Below are positions 1 through 6,809 of a stretch of DNA of 22,470 bases, one piece after another (position 1 is the first letter of the stretch; every line of letters begins with the position of its first letter). The DNA comes from JAIPEL01 sp050115795 (GTDB lineage: Bacteria > Desulfobacterota > Desulfobacteria > Desulfobacterales > CAFBRK01), in NCBI GenBank assembly GCA_050115795.1, contig JASFPT010000032.1, positions 1 through 22,470 on the forward strand, in the 5' to 3' direction. The position numbers and the translations under genes were made by a program. Below the pieces are notes generated by a model that did no database searches, was not told the DNA's origin, and worked only from the letters and a program-made list of their open reading frames with translations.

Positions 1-25
1 CGCGTGCGCTGAAATATAGCGTTTG

Positions 26-976
26 TCAGGACCGGCCTTTCCGGAACAGCGCCAAGCCGTAAGCTGCAGGCTTTCGTTCATACCAGTGCCGGGTCTTTTT
101 CTCACGGGGCGGTCGGGACAGGGCCTGGGTCAGCCGGTCGATGGCGATGGCCAGCAAAACGATGCCGAGGCCGCCCACCGTTGCCAGGCCCATGTCCAGC
201 CGGCCGATGCCGCGCAGCACCATCTGGCCGAGACCGCCCACGGCAATCATCGAAGCGATCACCCCCATGGAAAGGGACATCATCAACGTCTGGTTCAACC
301 CGGCCATGATCGTCCGCAGGGCCAGGGGGATTTTCACCTTGAACAGGAGCTGCTTTTCAGAGGCGCCGAAGGCCATGGCGGCTTCCACCACCGAGGGAGG
401 GACCTGCCGCAGGCCCAGATTGGTGAGGCGGATCAACGGCGCGAGGGCAAAGATGATGGTGACCACTACCCCTGGAACGTTTCCGATCCCGAAGAGCATG
501 ACGATGGGGACCAGATAGACAAAGGCCGGGGTGGTTTGCATGGCATCCAGAACGGGGCGGATCACCGCTTCGAACCGGTCGTTTCGCGCAGCGAGAACCC
601 CCACCGGTATTCCGATCAGGATGCAGAAGATCACCGCCGTCAGGATCAGCGACACGGTCGTCATGGCGCTTTGCCAGGCGCCCATCACCCCGATGGACAC
701 CAGGGCCAGCAGCGCGAACAGGGTGGTCCGGATCCCGGCGATCTGCCAGCCCACCAGCCACACGACCAGGAGGATCACGATCGGGGGGACGGCCTGGATG
801 GCGCTTTCCAGGCCGCCGAGGGTCTGATCGATGGGCCAGCGGATGGCCTGGAAGATCTCCCTGAAGTTGTTCACCAGCCAGTCGATCAGGCTTTCGACCC
901 AGGTGCCGACCGGCAGCCGGAGGTATTGAAACGGATTCAATATCGTTTCCCAGATGTTTGCCGATGCCCCCAACAT
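26..976 (-). CDS. proW: Glycine betaine/proline-type ABC transporter permease (ProW/OpuAB-like)
   Basis: This 316-residue protein is the inner-membrane permease of an osmoprotectant-type ABC importer (glycine betaine, choline or proline). Several hydrophobic segments are visible (about 62-100, 106-130, 150-190, 225-285). The permease signature EAAMAFGA lies at 198-205, followed by KIPLA about 10 residues later, which is the loop that docks on the ATPase. The ATG at 976 is preceded by a G-rich Shine-Dalgarno (AAAGGGGGGC). Length and the N-terminal amphipathic stretch before the first membrane segment fit ProW. It starts 63 bp after the stop of a FadR-type regulator on the same strand. No ATPase or binding-protein gene is visible; they may lie beyond the left edge, since only 25 bases follow the stop. 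The family call is firm; the substrate is inferred. Confidence 0.87.
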   Translation of the reverse strand: MLGASANIWETILNPFQYLRLPVGTWVESLIDWLVNNFREIFQAIRWPIDQTLGGLESAIQAVPPIVILLVVWLVGWQIAGIRTTLFALLALVSIGVMGAWQSAMTTVSLILTAVIFCILIGIPVGVLAARNDRFEAVIRPVLDAMQTTPAFVYLVPIVMLFGIGNVPGVVVTIIFALAPLIRLTNLGLRQVPPSVVEAAMAFGASEKQLLFKVKIPLALRTIMAGLNQTLMMSLSMGVIASMIAVGGLGQMVLRGIGRLDMGLATVGGLGIVLLAIAIDRLTQALSRPPREKKTRHWYERKPAAYGLALFRKGRS

Positions 977-1039
977 GGCGCCCCCCTTTTGTTGATGGGT
1001 CTTTGCCGCCGATGCGGCCCCCGGAGGTTCGTCTGCGTG

Positions 1040-1783
1040 CTACGCTTTGCCGAGAAACCCCTTTTGAAGTTCCAATCCGACGATGTCCAGGTGCTCCCGC
1101 ATCGCCTTGCTGGATTGCTCGCCGTCGCCCCGCTCGATACAGGAAACGACGTTTTGGGCGGTTGCGACACACCGCTCGACGTTGACCGGCATCGCAATGC
1201 CGAGGGTTTCGTTCATAAACCCGATGTGGTGGTGGGATTTGTCCACCAGCAGTTTGACGATTTCATAAATGGCGGGGTTGTTGGACGCGGCCGCAACGGC
1301 CAGGTGGAACGCGAAATCGTTGCGGTAATAGGCCTCTTTGTCGGCGGATTCCCGGCGCATCCGGGAAGTCGCCTCTTTGAGACGCTCGATGTGGTCCGGG
1401 TCCGATTGTTGCGATGCCAGTCTGGCGGCGCCGCATTCGACCGCCTCTCGCGCCTTCATCAGGTCGACGAGGGAAACGGCCTCCATGGCCTTGTCGAAAG
1501 GGGTAAGCCCTGCAGGGCCGTCGGGCGCCGTTTCGGAAATAAAGGTCCCCTTGCCGCGGATCACCTCCAGGTACCCCATGACGTTGAGGATTTTCATCGC
1601 CTCGCGGACCGAACCCAGCCCCACCTGAAATGCCTTGGCCAAGTCTCGCTGGGAGGGCAGACAGGTTCCGGGCGCCAGTTTTCCGGTGCGAATCTGTTCC
1701 ACGATCTGTTCGGCCAGCGCCTCCGGCGCCGAAGGGACGCGGATGGCATCAAATCGCATGGCGGGAGCGGCAATGGAATCCAA
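1040..1783 (-). CDS. FadR/GntR-family transcriptional regulator (paralogue A)
   Basis: This 247-residue protein is a DNA-binding regulator. An N-terminal winged helix-turn-helix (about residues 10-83) carries PSQRDLAKAFQVGLGSVREA and a wing ending RGKGTFI. A C-terminal all-helical FCD ligand-binding domain follows (about 100-235), with candidate metal ligands in DFAFHLAV, the HHHIGF stretch and REHLDIV. FCD regulators usually sense small organic acids or amino-acid-like effectors. The start is taken as TTG at 1783 because AAGGAA sits about 8 bases upstream; the ATG at 1759, which aligns with the paralogue's MKFDAIRI, has no clear ribosome site. It is closely similar along its whole length to the gene at 2220-2960. 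A TTGACA promoter and a GTGGTNNAAC site lie upstream. It probably controls the permease 63 bp downstream; the effector is unknown. Confidence 0.88.
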   Translation of the reverse strand: MDSIAAPAMRFDAIRVPSAPEALAEQIVEQIRTGKLAPGTCLPSQRDLAKAFQVGLGSVREAMKILNVMGYLEVIRGKGTFISETAPDGPAGLTPFDKAMEAVSLVDLMKAREAVECGAARLASQQSDPDHIERLKEATSRMRRESADKEAYYRNDFAFHLAVAAASNNPAIYEIVKLLVDKSHHHIGFMNETLGIAMPVNVERCVATAQNVVSCIERGDGEQSSKAMREHLDIVGLELQKGFLGKA

Positions 1784-1820
1784 GGGCGGCGTTCCTTAAA
1801 AAAGGATAGGAAATGAAGGA

Positions 1821-1830
1821 GTTGGACCAC
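1821..1830. promoter_or_regulatory. Putative GntR/FadR operator upstream of regulator A
   Basis: On the minus strand this reads GTGGTCCAAC. It fits the general GntR-type pattern TNGTNNNAC, and the same decamer pattern GTGGTNNAAC recurs upstream of the paralogue at 2971-2980. It lies 38 bases upstream of the regulator A start and downstream of the proposed promoter, where binding would block elongation. The repeated word is seen; the operator role is inferred. Confidence 0.35.
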
Positions 1831-1872
1831 TGTTCGGAACTCATTAACTCATTGACTCCTTGTGTTAGTTTC

Positions 1873-1901
1873 TTCGTAAATGCCGGACGGATGATTGTCA
1901 A
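1873..1901 (-). promoter_or_regulatory. Putative sigma-70 promoter of regulator A
   Basis: On the minus strand a perfect -35 box TTGACA (1896-1901) is followed after 17 bases by TACGAA (1873-1878), a weak -10. Transcription would begin near 1866 and run about 80 bases to the TTG start at 1783. This leader holds the direct repeats around TCATTAACTCATTGAC and the GTGGTCCAAC word. Confidence 0.45.
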
Positions 1902-2219
1902 TCAAAAAATACGGGGATTCTAAAAAAGGAAGGCGCAACCGTAGGTCGATGAATCGGATGCCCAGACAGGGACGGACCGGGAGACGGTCTCGGCAGCCGG
2001 TTAGCTCCGGTCCGGTATGCAAAAAGAAGCAAGGAACGAAGGGGGCAGAGCAGGGAATCCGACGGCTCACCCGCCCCGATTTTCACCGGACCGGGGAGCG
2101 ACCGCTGGCCTTCAAAACGCTCCGGAAAAGGAACCGCGGCAGAAGAAGGCGGTACGAAGACGGTACAGATTCGGGATGGTTTGTGAAAACTCCCGGCGAA
2201 GCGAAAAGGGAGGACCGGA

Positions 2220-2960
2220 TCAGATCCGTTCAGTATCTCCAAGGAATTCTTTTTCAAGCTCCCAGTTGACGATGTTCAGGTGGCGGCGCATCTCTTTGTC
2301 GGCGTTGTGGCCGTCTCCGGCGACAATGAAGTCCGTGATGTTTCGGGCGGTCTGGACGGCCCGCTCCACGTTCAGCGGCATGGAGATGCCCAGGGAGTCT
2401 TTCATGAAGCCGATGTGGCTGTGGGCGCGGTCCACCAGGAGCTTGACGAGTTCCAGAAGGGCTTTGTTGTTGGTGGCCTCGGCCACGGCGATGTGAAAAA
2501 CGAAGTCCAGTTCGTAGAACGTCTCTGTCTCCTGAAAGGAAGCCTCCATCGCTTCGGTCGACTCCCTGAGGCGCTCGATACCCACCTCGTCTGCGGCTTC
2601 GGCCGCCAGCTGGGCGCAGGCGCACTCCACGATTTCCCGGGCCTTCATCAGATCCGCCAGGGAGACCGCCTTCAGGGCCTTGTCCATGGGTGAGGCCGGC
2701 TTGTCGGCGCCGGAGGCGTCATCGGAAATAAAGGTCCCTTTTCCCCGGATCACCTCCAGGTAGCCCATGACGTTGAGGATCTTCACGGCTTCTCGCACCG
2801 ATCCGAGGCCGACATGAAACATCTTGGCAAGCTGCCGCTGGGAGGGGAGGCAGGTGCCGGGCGGCAGCTGCCCGCTTCGGATCTGCTTGATGATCTCCTC
2901 GACCAGGGCTTCCGGGGCGGAATGGATGCGGATCGCATCGAATTTCATGATTTTTTCCAT
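2220..2960 (-). CDS. FadR/GntR-family transcriptional regulator (paralogue B)
   Basis: This 246-residue regulator has the same two-domain plan as its neighbour at 1040-1783. The winged helix (about 5-80) contains PSQRQLAKMFHVGLGSVREA and the wing RGKGTFI; the FCD domain (about 97-232) shows DFVFHIAV, HSHIGF and RRHLNIV as likely metal/effector positions. Long stretches such as KILNVMGYLEVIRGKGTFIS are identical between the two, so they arose by tandem duplication, while the FCD halves differ more. The ATG at 2960 is used; an ATG at 2948 preceded by GGAAAAA is possible. A GTGGTTGAAC word lies 11 bases upstream, and a terminator-like hairpin about 100 bases upstream could act as an attenuator or bound an upstream minus-strand transcript. 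The effector is unknown. Confidence 0.88.
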   Translation of the reverse strand: MEKIMKFDAIRIHSAPEALVEEIIKQIRSGQLPPGTCLPSQRQLAKMFHVGLGSVREAVKILNVMGYLEVIRGKGTFISDDASGADKPASPMDKALKAVSLADLMKAREIVECACAQLAAEAADEVGIERLRESTEAMEASFQETETFYELDFVFHIAVAEATNNKALLELVKLLVDRAHSHIGFMKDSLGISMPLNVERAVQTARNITDFIVAGDGHNADKEMRRHLNIVNWELEKEFLGDTERI

Positions 2961-2970
2961 TACTTAACGC

Positions 2971-2980
2971 GTGGTTGAAC
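2971..2980. promoter_or_regulatory. Putative GntR/FadR operator upstream of regulator B
   Basis: The plus strand reads GTGGTTGAAC, the second instance of GTGGTNNAAC found upstream of both paralogous regulators. It is 11 bases from the start codon, so a bound protein would overlap the ribosome site or early transcript region. Relative to its gene it is in the opposite orientation to the first copy. The role is inferred. Confidence 0.33.
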
Positions 2981-3049
2981 GCTTCCCGAGTGCAGCATTA
3001 TTTTGAAAAACCGTTCCTTGCAAGCTTTTTCGGCATGGGTTGAAATCAA

Positions 3050-3091
3050 CGTTTCAAAAAGGAAGCCCCCGGCGGGGTTAGGACCGGGGGC
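3050..3091 (-). terminator. Terminator-like hairpin upstream of regulator B
   Basis: GCCCCCGG (3065-3072) pairs perfectly with CCGGGGGC (3084-3091). On the minus strand the stem is followed by TTCCTTTTTG, an interrupted T tract. No gene lies just upstream on that strand, so it may be an attenuator in the regulator B leader or the end of an unrecognised short transcript. Confidence 0.45.
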
Positions 3092-3360
3092 AAGAATGGA
3101 GGCAGAATAGTGCATACACGCTATCCTGATTCTTAAAGCTAGGTTCGTTTAAGGGGGTGTCAACACCGCGGTGCAAAATGAGTGGGAACCGCTGCGGAGC
3201 ATGCGCCGCCGGTCTCGAAGGGTTTGACATCCCATTCGATTGTCGGATATGCCGAATAAAATTTTCCGATTCCGAATCGCTTCCCCGGCTCGGTGATCCA
3301 AGGGGGCCCGATCCGGCCTGTCTACGGCCTCCCTCAACCCCAACCCATCGAGGTGACACC

Positions 3361-4278
3361 ATGAGCGAAACCAAATGCCCCAAATGCGGATACGTCAGCG
3401 ACATGGCGGCCGACGAATGTGCGCGGTGCGGCATCATCTTTGCCAAGTACGACATGGTCCAGAAAAAAAAGGAGACCACCGGAAACCGCACCTGTCACGA
3501 AGTGGACTATCAGGTTTTCGGCAGCGACATACAGATCGTGGAGGTGGAACTCGACTACGGCGAAACGGTCGTGGCAGAGGCCGGCGCCATGAACTACATG
3601 GACGACGGCGTCCGTTTCGAAGCCAAGATGGGAGACGGGTCCGACGCCGACGAGGGCATCATGGGAAAGCTGTTCGGCGTCGGCAAACGGGTGCTGACCG
3701 GAGAATCGATGTTTTTGACCCATTTTACCAACCTGGCGTCCGGCAAAAAGCGGGTGGCATTTGCGGCGCCCTACCCGGGAAAAATCATTCCGATCGACAT
3801 GGACAAGGTCAAGGGGGAGTTCTACTGCCAGAAAGACGCGTTTCTGTGCGCCGCTTACGGCACCCGGGTCGGCATCGCCTTCACCAAGCGGCTGGGAACC
3901 GGTTTTTTCGGCGGGGAGGGGTTCATTCTCCAGAAGCTGGAAGGAGACGGCATGGCGTTTCTTCACGCCGGCGGTACCCTGATCCGCAAAAAGCTCGACA
4001 ACGAGCGGATTCTCGTGGACACCGGCTGCCTGGTCGGATTTACCCGGGGGATCGACTACGACATCCAGCGAGCGGGCAATCTCAAGTCGATGTTTTTCGG
4101 CGGAGAAGGGCTTTTCCTGGCGTCGCTGAGCGGCAGGGGGCTGGTGCTGCTCCAGAGCCTGCCGCTTTCCCGGCTGGCCGATCGCATCCTTCAGCATGCA
4201 CCTTCAGGGGGCGGATCCCGGAAAGGGGAGGGCTCGATCCTCGGCGGCCTGGGTGACCTGCTCGACGGGGATCGGTAA
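3361..4278 (+). CDS. TIGR00266/AIM24-family protein with N-terminal zinc ribbon
   Basis: This 305-residue protein has two parts. Residues 6-23 form a C4 zinc ribbon (CPKC at 6-9, CARC at 20-23), typical of small nucleic-acid or protein-binding ribbons. Residues about 45-275 form an AIM24-type beta-rich domain: the sequence FFGGEGFILQKLEGDG and the later FFGGEGLFLASLSGRG are the paired repeats of the TIGR00266 family. The bacterial role of that family is poorly known; the eukaryotic relative acts in the mitochondrial inner membrane. The ATG at 3361 is chosen because GAGGTGA lies 5-11 bases upstream and the ribbon begins immediately. The C-terminus is glycine-rich (SGGGSRKGEGS). It converges on the AsmA-like gene with 34 bases between stops. 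Family assignment is firm, function open. Confidence 0.88.
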   Translation: MSETKCPKCGYVSDMAADECARCGIIFAKYDMVQKKKETTGNRTCHEVDYQVFGSDIQIVEVELDYGETVVAEAGAMNYMDDGVRFEAKMGDGSDADEGIMGKLFGVGKRVLTGESMFLTHFTNLASGKKRVAFAAPYPGKIIPIDMDKVKGEFYCQKDAFLCAAYGTRVGIAFTKRLGTGFFGGEGFILQKLEGDGMAFLHAGGTLIRKKLDNERILVDTGCLVGFTRGIDYDIQRAGNLKSMFFGGEGLFLASLSGRGLVLLQSLPLSRLADRILQHAPSGGGSRKGEGSILGGLGDLLDGDR

Positions 4279-4312
4279 ACGAGAAAACAGAAGATCGGCT
4301 CGAAGCCCGGCA

Positions 4313-6178
4313 TCATTTGATCGCCGGCGGATACGGCATCTTGGAAAGGGCCTCACGGGCCTGCTGCATGTAGGCCTCGTAGCGTGCCGGGATCTGGTCG
4401 TCCCACGCGCTCACACGCTTGTCCCCCTTCAGATCCGACACCGAGCCCTCAAGGCCCTGCCCGGCGTCGGTGCCGGCTTTTTTGATCGAACCTGCGGTGA
4501 TGTTCAACGATTCCTTCGTGGCACCCTTCAGGCCTTCTCCTACCTCGCCAAGATCCAGCGTCACCACACCCTTGGCGATTCCGAAGGTGCTGACCGCCAG
4601 GTTTTTTCCCAGCGCCCACCCGCCTTCACCCACATCCCCCAGGACCGAAACGCCCCCCTTTGCGATAGTGACGCCGGCGCCCAGCGTACCGGCTCCGAGG
4701 TTAAGCAGGCCGTCGGAAATGCGATCGAACGCCCCGGAGAGAATATCGGCCAGTACGATCTCGGGCTTGCCCAGGGGGCCGTGAACCCTCAACGCTTCGT
4801 ATTCGACCCCGTGGTCCGTCTCAATAGCGGCAAACAGGTCGATGGCGCGGGGGTCCATGGCCATGGCCACGCTGGCGTCCAGCCCGGTGGCGCCGATGGC
4901 GGTGCGGGTGGCCGGGGGCACCAGACTGCCCAGGGTATCGAGCTTGAATCCCGCCAATCGAATCTGTGCATTGACGGGCGGTACGTTTCCAATCGGACCG
5001 ACATCCGCCTCTGCGCCGAAATAGGCCGCCGGCAGATTTCCGGGCTGGTCCAGTTGAAACGCTGCCGCCACCGATGCGGGTTCTGCCGCCTCGTTCTTGC
5101 CGAACAGGTTCAATCCCGTGGCCGAGAGGCTCATGTTGTGCAGGGGCAGCGTCACCCCTTCTTCGGAGACGGCTTGATCGCGGTACGTGAGCGATCCGTC
5201 CGAGACCTGGATTTTTTCAAAGCGAATCGACGGGAGACCCTTGGCCGGTTGAGCACCGGCCTTGCCCGGTTTCGAAGGCGCCTCCGAATCGTTTTCGGCT
5301 TTCGGGTCGTCCAGCAGCGCCGCCTTCAGTTTCTGCAGGTTGGTCTCCCCTGCCGCATTTCGTTCCACAGAGGCGCTCAGTTTCTCGACCGACAGCCGGT
5401 CTACGGGCAGGATCGAAGACCCCATGTCCACATCCGATGTGGCCGCCGTGAAGCTTTCCATCTGCAGCAGCGGCGAAGGACCGAATCCTTCCGGCTGATC
5501 GACGGCGACTTCGCGCACGGCCAGATTCAACCGGCCCAGGAAAATGTCGCGGTTCAGGAGTTCTTTGACCCGGATGTCGTCCGCGGACAGATCGATGAAC
5601 GCCCGGGCCTTCCAATTCCTCCCGCCCTGCCGGTCGATCAGGAGTACCGAGATTTTTTCCAGACGGATTCGATCGATCCGAATCGGCGGAATGGCGGTCA
5701 CCCCGCGATTTGCCGCTTCACTACCGGTGTCTTTCCCCGTGGATTCGGCTCGAGATTGGGCCAGCAAATGAAAGGGGCTTAATTGTCCGTTTTCGTCTCG
5801 AACCAGAACCAGCGACAACTCCCCCACGATCAACTCCTCGATGACAAGCTCGGCGTCAAACAGAGCCGCAGGGTCGATATCGAGCCGGAGTCTTCCCAGG
5901 GTGAGCAGGGGATCACTGCCGAAGCCCTTCGGGGCCTGAAGGGTGAGGCCGGCCATCTCGACGATGCCTTCGCCGGGCCGGATGTGGATCTGGTCCAGTA
6001 CCCCGCCGGCCTGAAGTGAACGCTTCAGGGTCCGGTTGGCCAGGGAGTGGGCAATGGGGTCGATATACATGATCACGGCAGCCAGGGCGACCAACAGCAC
6101 TGCGGTCAATCCGACCGGCACTTTCCACCACCACCCCCGGCGGGGAGCGATGTTTCGGTTTCGATCCGGGTCCAACAA
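4313..6178 (-). CDS. AsmA/DUF748-like membrane-anchored periplasmic protein
   Basis: This 621-residue protein has one N-terminal membrane helix (about 20-40, preceded by basic RRGWWWK), so the bulk should be periplasmic. The long body is rich in beta-strand-like repeats of the AsmA/DUF748 type, with phrases such as IEELIVGELSLVLVRDENG, IRIDRIRLEKISVLLIDRQG and IRFEKIQVSDGSLTYRD. Such proteins belong to the broad family linked to outer-membrane biogenesis or phospholipid transport, but the exact role here is unknown. The C-terminal part (about 475-580) contains glycine-rich helical repeats. The start is TTG: AGGAGG lies 3 bases before the TTG at 6178 and 6 before an adjacent in-frame TTG at 6175, which has the better spacing. 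A terminator-like hairpin stands in its upstream region. Confidence is high for a gene, moderate for the family. Confidence 0.82.
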   Translation of the reverse strand: MLDPDRNRNIAPRRGWWWKVPVGLTAVLLVALAAVIMYIDPIAHSLANRTLKRSLQAGGVLDQIHIRPGEGIVEMAGLTLQAPKGFGSDPLLTLGRLRLDIDPAALFDAELVIEELIVGELSLVLVRDENGQLSPFHLLAQSRAESTGKDTGSEAANRGVTAIPPIRIDRIRLEKISVLLIDRQGGRNWKARAFIDLSADDIRVKELLNRDIFLGRLNLAVREVAVDQPEGFGPSPLLQMESFTAATSDVDMGSSILPVDRLSVEKLSASVERNAAGETNLQKLKAALLDDPKAENDSEAPSKPGKAGAQPAKGLPSIRFEKIQVSDGSLTYRDQAVSEEGVTLPLHNMSLSATGLNLFGKNEAAEPASVAAAFQLDQPGNLPAAYFGAEADVGPIGNVPPVNAQIRLAGFKLDTLGSLVPPATRTAIGATGLDASVAMAMDPRAIDLFAAIETDHGVEYEALRVHGPLGKPEIVLADILSGAFDRISDGLLNLGAGTLGAGVTIAKGGVSVLGDVGEGGWALGKNLAVSTFGIAKGVVTLDLGEVGEGLKGATKESLNITAGSIKKAGTDAGQGLEGSVSDLKGDKRVSAWDDQIPARYEAYMQQAREALSKMPYPPAIK

Positions 6179-6282
6179 ACACCTCCTGTTATAGGCCGAT
6201 GCTGCGATCGTCTTCGGGTCTCTTATGCAGGCGCTCTGTCGGCATTATACCCCATTTTTTCCGTTTCTCCCACAGAGGAGGG

Positions 6283-6310
6283 AAAAAAACCGGGCCGCTA
6301 CGGCCCCCGG
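6283..6310 (-). terminator. Terminator-like hairpin upstream of the AsmA-like gene
   Basis: CCGGG (6290-6294) and CCG (6295-6297) pair with CGG (6301-6303) and CCCGG (6306-6310), leaving a two-base bulge and a three-base loop. On the minus strand seven T follow (6289-6283). It points toward the AsmA-like gene about 100 bases on, with no gene behind it, so it is either an attenuator in that leader or the end of an unannotated small transcript. Confidence 0.55.
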
Positions 6311-6413
6311 AAAGGGGATCATGGCGGCAAAAGCCCCATTTTCAAGGGGCAATCCAGGACGATCTCTTCAGCGGGAAACGAAATCTACCGGCAATTCGCC
6401 CGCCCTTTTGCGC

Positions 6414-6442
6414 TTGACAACGTTTCCGTTCCTTGGTAGCTG
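6414..6442 (+). promoter_or_regulatory. Putative promoter of the tRNA-Val/tRNA-Asp unit
   Basis: A perfect -35 box TTGACA (6414-6419) is preceded by GCGC, as in many strong tRNA promoters. At 17 bases spacing stands TAGCTG (6437-6442), a poor -10 match. Transcription would begin about 55 bases before the tRNA-Val 5' end. Confidence 0.45.
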
Positions 6443-6503
6443 TAGCATCTCTTTTGGCCGAATGGCCCGAAAGAGGGCGGGCAGAACGGCTGACGAACAA
6501 CAG

Positions 6504-6579
6504 GGGCGGGTAGCTCAGTTGGGAGAGCGTCGGCCTTACAAGCCGAAGGTCACAGGTTCGAGCCCTGTTCCGCCTACCA
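6504..6579 (+). tRNA. tRNA-Val (anticodon TAC)
   Basis: A full 76-base cloverleaf. The acceptor GGGCGGG pairs with TCCGCCT using G:U at both ends; the D stem is GCTC/GAGC. The anticodon stem TCGGC/GCCGA encloses CTTACAA, giving TAC. The T stem ACAGG/CCTGT encloses TTCGAGC. The 3' CCA is encoded. It is the first gene of a two-tRNA unit. Confidence 0.97.
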
Positions 6580-6598
6580 CTTTCGTTGGATAGATGAT

Positions 6599-6666
6599 TC
6601 GTCGATTGGTTGATTGGGAAGAACGGCGACAGAGCGGCCAAGGTTTCCGAATCAACGAATAAACGA
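6599..6666. repeat. Imperfect inverted repeat between tRNA-Val and tRNA-Asp
   Basis: The 22 bases at 6599-6620 match the reverse complement of 6645-6666 at 18 of 22 positions, with a 24-base spacer. A third related word, in the orientation of the right arm, continues to about 6685. The pattern is built from ATTGGTTGATT-like words and could form a long hairpin in the tRNA precursor, perhaps guiding processing. Its function is unknown. Confidence 0.5.
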
Positions 6667-6689
6667 TTCAACCAGTCAACCAAACGCCC

Positions 6690-6767
6690 GGGGGCGTAGC
6701 TCAGTTTGGTTAGAGCGCTGGCCTGTCACGCCAGAGGTCGCGAGTTCGAGTCTCGTCGCTCCCGCCA
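6690..6767 (+). tRNA. tRNA-Asp (anticodon GTC)
   Basis: The acceptor GGGGGCG pairs with CGCTCCC (one G:U), the D stem is GCTC/GAGC, and the anticodon stem CTGGC/GCCAG encloses CTGTCAC, giving GTC. The T stem GCGAG/CTCGT encloses TTCGAGT. Discriminator G and encoded CCA end at 6767. Its last 33 bases plus one following base recur at 7069-7102 beyond a nuclease ORF. Confidence 0.97.
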
Positions 6768-6768
6768 C
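6735..6768 (+). repeat. 34-bp direct repeat, copy 1 (3' end of tRNA-Asp)
   Basis: This covers the variable loop, T arm, 3' acceptor strand and CCA of tRNA-Asp. It matches 7069-7102 at 33 of 34 positions; the difference is C at 6757 against G at 7091. The period is 334 bp. The arrangement resembles the attL/attR pair of an element inserted at a tRNA 3' end. Confidence 0.9.
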
Positions 6769-6778
6769 CGGTAATTGA

Positions 6779-6809
6779 AGCCTACCACGGACCGTGGTAG
6801 GCTTTTTTT
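6779..6809 (+). terminator. Intrinsic terminator after tRNA-Asp
   Basis: AGCCTACCAC (6779-6788) pairs perfectly with GTGGTAGGCT (6794-6803) around GGACC, followed by a run of seven T ending at 6809. The GIY-YIG start codon begins at the very next base. Confidence 0.92.

Larger units (their letters stand above)
1784..2219. other. Intergenic region between the two GntR genes
   Basis: These 436 bases separate the two paralogous regulators. The left part holds the promoter and putative operator of regulator A. The rest (about 1910-2219) is purine-rich on the plus strand. Open frames exist on both strands but resemble no protein I know and have no good start context, so I call no gene. No clear terminator follows regulator B at 2220, so the two regulators may be partly co-transcribed. 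Confidence 0.5.
2961..3360. other. Divergent intergenic region between regulator B and the AIM24 gene
   Basis: About 400 bases. From left to right it holds the GTGGTTGAAC word (2971-2980), an inverted repeat TTGAAA-N6-TTTCAA (3040-3057), a strong GC hairpin (3065-3091), a CTTAAA/TTTAAG inverted repeat (about 3132-3153), a perfect 10-bp palindrome CACCGCGGTG (3164-3173), and a TTGACA hexamer (3224-3229) with a weak TATGCC 18 bases on, possibly the AIM24 gene promoter. An open frame runs upstream of 3361 in the same frame, but its sequence does not look coding and the ribosome site is at 3349-3356. Confidence 0.5.
6179..6503. other. Intergenic region between the AsmA-like gene and tRNA-Val
   Basis: These 325 bases hold the Shine-Dalgarno of the AsmA-like gene, a minus-strand terminator-like hairpin (6283-6310), a second hairpin GCCCC-N8-GGGGC (6333-6350) which on the minus strand is followed by TTTTGCC, and a TTGACA promoter facing the tRNAs (6414-6442). 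No coding frame looks real. Confidence 0.5.

Noticed and set aside
23..1816. Long open frame on the plus strand across the permease and regulator A
   Set aside because: It is antisense to two well-supported genes; its protein is rich in His, Gly, Asp and Arg with no domain, as expected for the shadow of GC-rich codons.
3157..3360. N-terminal extension of the AIM24 protein
   Set aside because: The frame is open upstream, but GAGGTGA sits just before the ATG at 3361 and the zinc ribbon begins immediately after it.
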